From: Rickettsiales bacterium
Lineage (GTDB): Bacteria; Pseudomonadota; Alphaproteobacteria; Rickettsiales; JABIRX01
Direction of reading: 5' to 3'
Assembly (NCBI GenBank): GCA_018659145.1
Contig: JABJNB010000045.1
Coordinates: 1-45,473, forward strand
DNA length: 45,473 nucleotides
The notes under the pieces are model-generated. The model was not told the DNA's origin. It was given only the letters and a program-made list of their open reading frames with translations, and searched no databases. Below are positions 43,153 through 45,473 of the stretch, piece after piece. Position numbers and translations under genes: made by a program. The stretch's first letter is position 1. Each line of letters begins with the position of its first letter.

Positions 43153-44406
43153 CTAAAAACACATATCATCAAATTTAGTAACCGAAGTACTAACACAATT
43201 GCACTCACTGCTTGGATAACGCTTTACGTAATCCAAATCTTCAAAATCAAGCATTAATTGCCATTTCGTTTTAAAGCGCAAAATATCATCCATCGCTACA
43301 GGTTTAAAATAATTATAAACAAAATTATTATCCAAATCTGAGTTTTCTAACTCATCATCGCTAGCATCTAGTTCTGAAACTTTTACCCCAGACTTAGTGT
43401 AAGCTCCATAACCGTTTCTACCATGGGACAATAAAATATAAGCATTTTTATCATATGAATGCAACACCCCCACCGCATCAGATTTATTATCTACAGATGG
43501 TAAATCATCTTCGCTCGAATAAAAGCCACTATTTAAATCAGTACCATTAGTACAATTTAACTTACTTGAAACATAATAAGTAAAACGCCTTCCCCATCCA
43601 TCATACATATAGTCAGCCGGCAATCCCATAGAGATTACTGGGACCGATCCTTGATACCCAACCGTCACTCCCAGAACTTGATATGCAGTTGCATTTGGGC
43701 ATAATTCATCAAGACTCGCACTAGCGCAAGCATCACCATCTTCTCCATATCCGCTAGTTTCAAAAGAAGTTGTCTGCGATGCCGGACATGGTAGCCCTTT
43801 ATTTTCTTTTAGATATTTAAGCATCCTAAGCTCTATGCTATCTAAACGCTCATAAGTTGTTTTATAATTACTGACTTTAATAAAACTATCCACGACCCCT
43901 AAAAAAGTAAAAGTAGTAAATCCCATTATAATTAAAACAATTGATAATTCTAATAATGTGTAGGCTTGACAGGCTGTATCGCGATAGAATTGCGCAAGAG
44001 TTTTTCGATAAAGATTTTGGATTTTGTGGGGTATTTTTGCACGAATATCCAAAGCTATTTGAAAAGGATATTTAATTATAATACCAAATCTCATCTTTGT
44101 GATTTGGTATGAGGATTTGCCCGAAAGGCAAATCCTCCGCGTAGCGTAAGGCATGCGCGGCCTTAGAGCGCCCCATCTTAGAACCGCTTTTAAGATGGGA
44201 ATTAGTATAATACCAAACCCCATCTTTGTGAGTTGGTATGAGGATTTGCCCGAGAGGCAAATCCTCCGCGTAGCGTAAGGCATGCTCAGCCTTAGAGCGC
44301 CCCATCTTGGAACCGCTTTTAAGATGTAAATTGGTATAATACATATCTTGAGCGGTAAAGACTTGGTAATTATATTGCGCAATAGTCTGTTAATCATTCT
44401 AATCAT
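43153..44406 (-). CDS. Prepilin-like protein with repeat-derived 140-residue leader insertion (pilin paralog 2)
   Basis: 417 residues from an ATG that overlaps the paralog 1 stop (ATGA). The native start appears to be MIRMIN; then about 140 residues encoded by repeats B and C follow, before AYTLLELSIVLIIMGFTTF (Ala148, Tyr149 as +1, Glu153 as +5). The mature part is a normal member: LPCPASQ, GSVPVISMGLPADYMYDGWGRRFTYYV, ILLSHGRNGYGAYTKSG, and a Cys-rich end. The insertion keeps the frame and lies wholly before the predicted prepilin-peptidase site, so mature protein could still form if the peptidase and membrane targeting accept the long leader. Internal starts near the site were not found. 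Confidence 0.75.
   Translation of the reverse strand: MIRMINRLLRNIITKSLPLKICIIPIYILKAVPRWGALRLSMPYATRRICLSGKSSYQLTKMGFGIILIPILKAVLRWGALRPRMPYATRRICLSGKSSYQITKMRFGIIIKYPFQIALDIRAKIPHKIQNLYRKTLAQFYRDTACQAYTLLELSIVLIIMGFTTFTFLGVVDSFIKVSNYKTTYERLDSIELRMLKYLKENKGLPCPASQTTSFETSGYGEDGDACASASLDELCPNATAYQVLGVTVGYQGSVPVISMGLPADYMYDGWGRRFTYYVSSKLNCTNGTDLNSGFYSSEDDLPSVDNKSDAVGVLHSYDKNAYILLSHGRNGYGAYTKSGVKVSELDASDDELENSDLDNNFVYNYFKPVAMDDILRFKTKWQLMLDFEDLDYVKRYPSSECNCVSTSVTKFDDMCF
43969..44390. repeat. Composite insertion: repeat B (copy 4) carrying two repeats C, inside a gene
   Basis: The left end ACAGGCTGTATCGCGATAGA and the right end, read on the other strand, ACAGACTATTGCGCAATATA are inverted repeats. 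Next to the left end are AAGAGTTTTTCGATAAAG, GATTTTGGATTTTG and TTTTTGCACGAATATCCAAA as in repeat B1. Two 129-base C units sit in the middle; without them the B element is about 164 bases. All 422 bases are within the reading frame of pilin paralog 2, with no stop codon. Confidence 0.8.
44081..44338. repeat. Repeat C: two tandem 129-bp units with three hairpins each
   Basis: Units 44081-44209 and 44210-44338 are nearly identical. In unit 1 three perfect stems follow each other: ATACCAAATC/GATTTGGTAT (44081-44110), AGGATTTGCC/GGCAAATCCT (44112-44136) and CCCATCTTA/TAAGATGGG (44172-44199). Unit length is 43 codons, so both copies read in one frame within pilin paralog 2. Its GC-rich middle (CCGCGTAGCGTAAGGCATGC) stands out from the surroundings. 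Confidence 0.85.
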
Positions 44407-45224
44407 CTAAACACGCAAGAATAATCACTTATTTTATCTACATCCCCAGCATCCGCGCAACCACCAGATGGGGGCTGAAGGCTCGAGCATTCACCACTAG
44501 TATAAATTGTCCCTCCAGCTAAATCTGCAATATATTGTAATAAGGTTTTACTTACCACAATATCATCATAATCACTTTGTCTTGGCATATCTTGGATATT
44601 TGCTATATCTATAGTTGAGATAATATTATTTGCTTCATACGCACTAGCATTGCTACTATCCAACAAAGAGCCGCCCTTGCCATAACCGCCATAACCATTC
44701 TTGCCATAGCTGATTATATAATATAAGGTTTCTGTATAATCATCGACCAAAATATCGGTGTCATAGGTCTGAAAAATATCTTTATTTACTAAAAATAAAA
44801 ACCTTCTGCCCCAACTATCAAAAGCATAATCATCCGCAAGACCAAGCGAGCGAACCGGCACCATGCCGTAATAATAATTATCCAAACTAATGCTATCTGT
44901 TGCATAAGATCCCAAACAATCTCCCCCTGAATCTGTATAAACTGAATCACTTTTGCCAAAGCTGCTTGAAGTAACTAAACTATCTATTGGAGCTGGGCAT
45001 AAAAGCGGGTTACCAGATACGACGGCAACATCCTTGGAATATCTCATCATATGTGCGAGTAATGCCTTCTCAATCACCAATATTTTATCCCCACTATCAT
45101 CATAGAAACTACGATCATATTGATAATCCGTGATTAAAATTGTCATTATGACCACAAAGCTTAGCAACGTTAGAGCTATGGCCTGCTCTAATAACGTATA
45201 GGCTTTATTAATAGCTATTCCCAT
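44403..45224 (-). CDS. Prepilin-like protein (pilin paralog 1)
   Basis: 273 residues, the simplest member of the set of four. Leader MGIAINKA (8 residues, basic), then YTLLEQAIALTLLSFVVIMTIL, with Tyr as +1 and Glu at +5. The mature domain has LLCPAPI (74-80), GMVPVRSLGLADDYAFDSWGRRFLFLV (120-146), ISYGKNGYGGYGKGG (171-185) and a Cys-containing C-terminus (C246, C256, C270). Prepilin-type leaders are processed by a PilD-like peptidase, and subunits assemble in the inner membrane. No pilus ATPase, PilC or PilD gene lies in this window. First gene of the presumed operon; paralog 2 overlaps its stop by four bases. Confidence 0.8.
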   Translation of the reverse strand: MGIAINKAYTLLEQAIALTLLSFVVIMTILITDYQYDRSFYDDSGDKILVIEKALLAHMMRYSKDVAVVSGNPLLCPAPIDSLVTSSSFGKSDSVYTDSGGDCLGSYATDSISLDNYYYGMVPVRSLGLADDYAFDSWGRRFLFLVNKDIFQTYDTDILVDDYTETLYYIISYGKNGYGGYGKGGSLLDSSNASAYEANNIISTIDIANIQDMPRQSDYDDIVVSKTLLQYIADLAGGTIYTSGECSSLQPPSGGCADAGDVDKISDYSCVFR

Positions 45225-45356
45225 TTATAGAATATAATTTAAACAAATAATTAATATGGCGAATATGTGACTTTGAGATTTTTACCTTAAAATCACATTG
45301 TTAAGATGACAAGCAATATCTGGTATAATACCAAAGTTCATACTTCAATCACATTA
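45225..45356. other. Spacer upstream of the pilin-like operon
   Basis: 132 bases between the partial gene at the window end and pilin paralog 1, both minus strand. It contains GGTATAATACCAAAG (about 45323-45337), the same word that flanks the repeat C units and the 48-bp palindrome; it may be a repeat remnant or an insertion target. A promoter for the pilin genes is expected here, but none stands out. Confidence 0.35.
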
Positions 45357-45473
45357 TCAAGCTCTGCCATTAGATAACTCACTACTACTCCGGGCCTCCA
45401 TCTCCGCAACCCACTTACCTTCACTAACTAATGCCTGATCACCCACACCAGATACCTCGCCAGCATCACCTAA
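45357..45473 (-). CDS. C-terminal end of an unidentified protein, cut by window edge
   Basis: The last 38 codons of a minus-strand frame, ending in TGA at 45357-45359. It reads GDAGEVSGVGDQALVSEGKW then VAEMEARSSSELSNGRA. Composition is Gly/Ser/Glu-rich. Too short to identify, and it could be a chance frame, although the base composition looks coding. If real it precedes the pilin genes on the same strand. Confidence 0.4.
   Translation of the reverse strand, partial: LGDAGEVSGVGDQALVSEGKWVAEMEARSSSELSNGRA

Noticed and set aside
44081..44338. Tandem 129-bp units considered as a CRISPR array
   Set aside because: Only two units with no unique spacers, and the units lie within a reading frame and contain three different hairpins.
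44072..44344. Alternative 90-codon frame over the repeat C units
   Set aside because: It is a second frame through the same repeats inside pilin paralog 2; open only because the C unit length is divisible by three.

Overview
The window reads as a chromosomal segment of an AT-rich alphaproteobacterium, most likely an intracellular or host-associated lineage of the Rickettsiales/Holosporales type. This rests on alphaproteobacterial gene blocks (tkt-gap-pgk with an IalB-like gene, hflK-hflC-degP, infA-maf, rpiB-glyA-nrdR followed later by ribD, transaldolase-xerC, TauE/SafE with a TIGR02186 protein), on small compact genes, and on many short palindromic repeats lodged in spacers and in genes. 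The species cannot be named from sequence alone.

Layout: 1-313 is the cut end of a DUF1810-like gene. 532-5182 (minus) is a sugar-phosphate operon tkt, ialB-like, gap, pgk. 5493-7173 (plus) is a TauE/SafE permease and its TIGR02186 partner. 7583-9801 (minus) is ftsH and rsfS; serB (minus) follows. 11074-16231 (plus) holds transaldolase, xerC, hflK, hflC and a DegP-like protease, so the FtsH protease, its HflKC regulators and an envelope protease lie within 9 kb. 16438-18897 (minus) is a lipoprotein subtilase with a beta-rich C-terminal half. recA and comM (plus) follow, then a bactofilin/M23 peptidase pair (minus), guaB (minus), an unrecognised 534-residue protein with an HExxH motif (plus), lepA-maf-infA (minus), xseB (plus), gyrA followed by tRNA-Arg(CCT), and ribD (minus).

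35.0-37.1 kb is a decayed island: a broken IS1595-family transposase, an interrupted unrecognised gene and repeat debris, sitting between nrdR and ribD, which are neighbours in many alphaproteobacteria. 37131-39762 (minus) is rpiB, a small unknown gene, glyA and nrdR.

The most distinctive part is 40257-45224 (minus): four consecutive genes for prepilin-like proteins with a type IV pilin-type leader and a common mature domain (CPxP, a WG motif, an NGYGAY-like motif). One carries an inserted concanavalin/LamG-like lectin domain, a second carries a diverged version of it, and a third has a roughly 140-residue, repeat-derived in-frame insertion confined to its leader, upstream of the predicted cleavage site. 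Together they could form a minor-pilin/pseudopilus tip complex with a sugar-binding subunit.

At least four repeat types are visible: A and B (MITE-like, 69-160 bp, terminal inverted repeats, apparently related cores), C (129 bp, three hairpins, in tandem) and E (about 400 bp, GTAGGGGCG termini). They nest in each other and supply stop codons or terminal codons to rsfS and rpiB.
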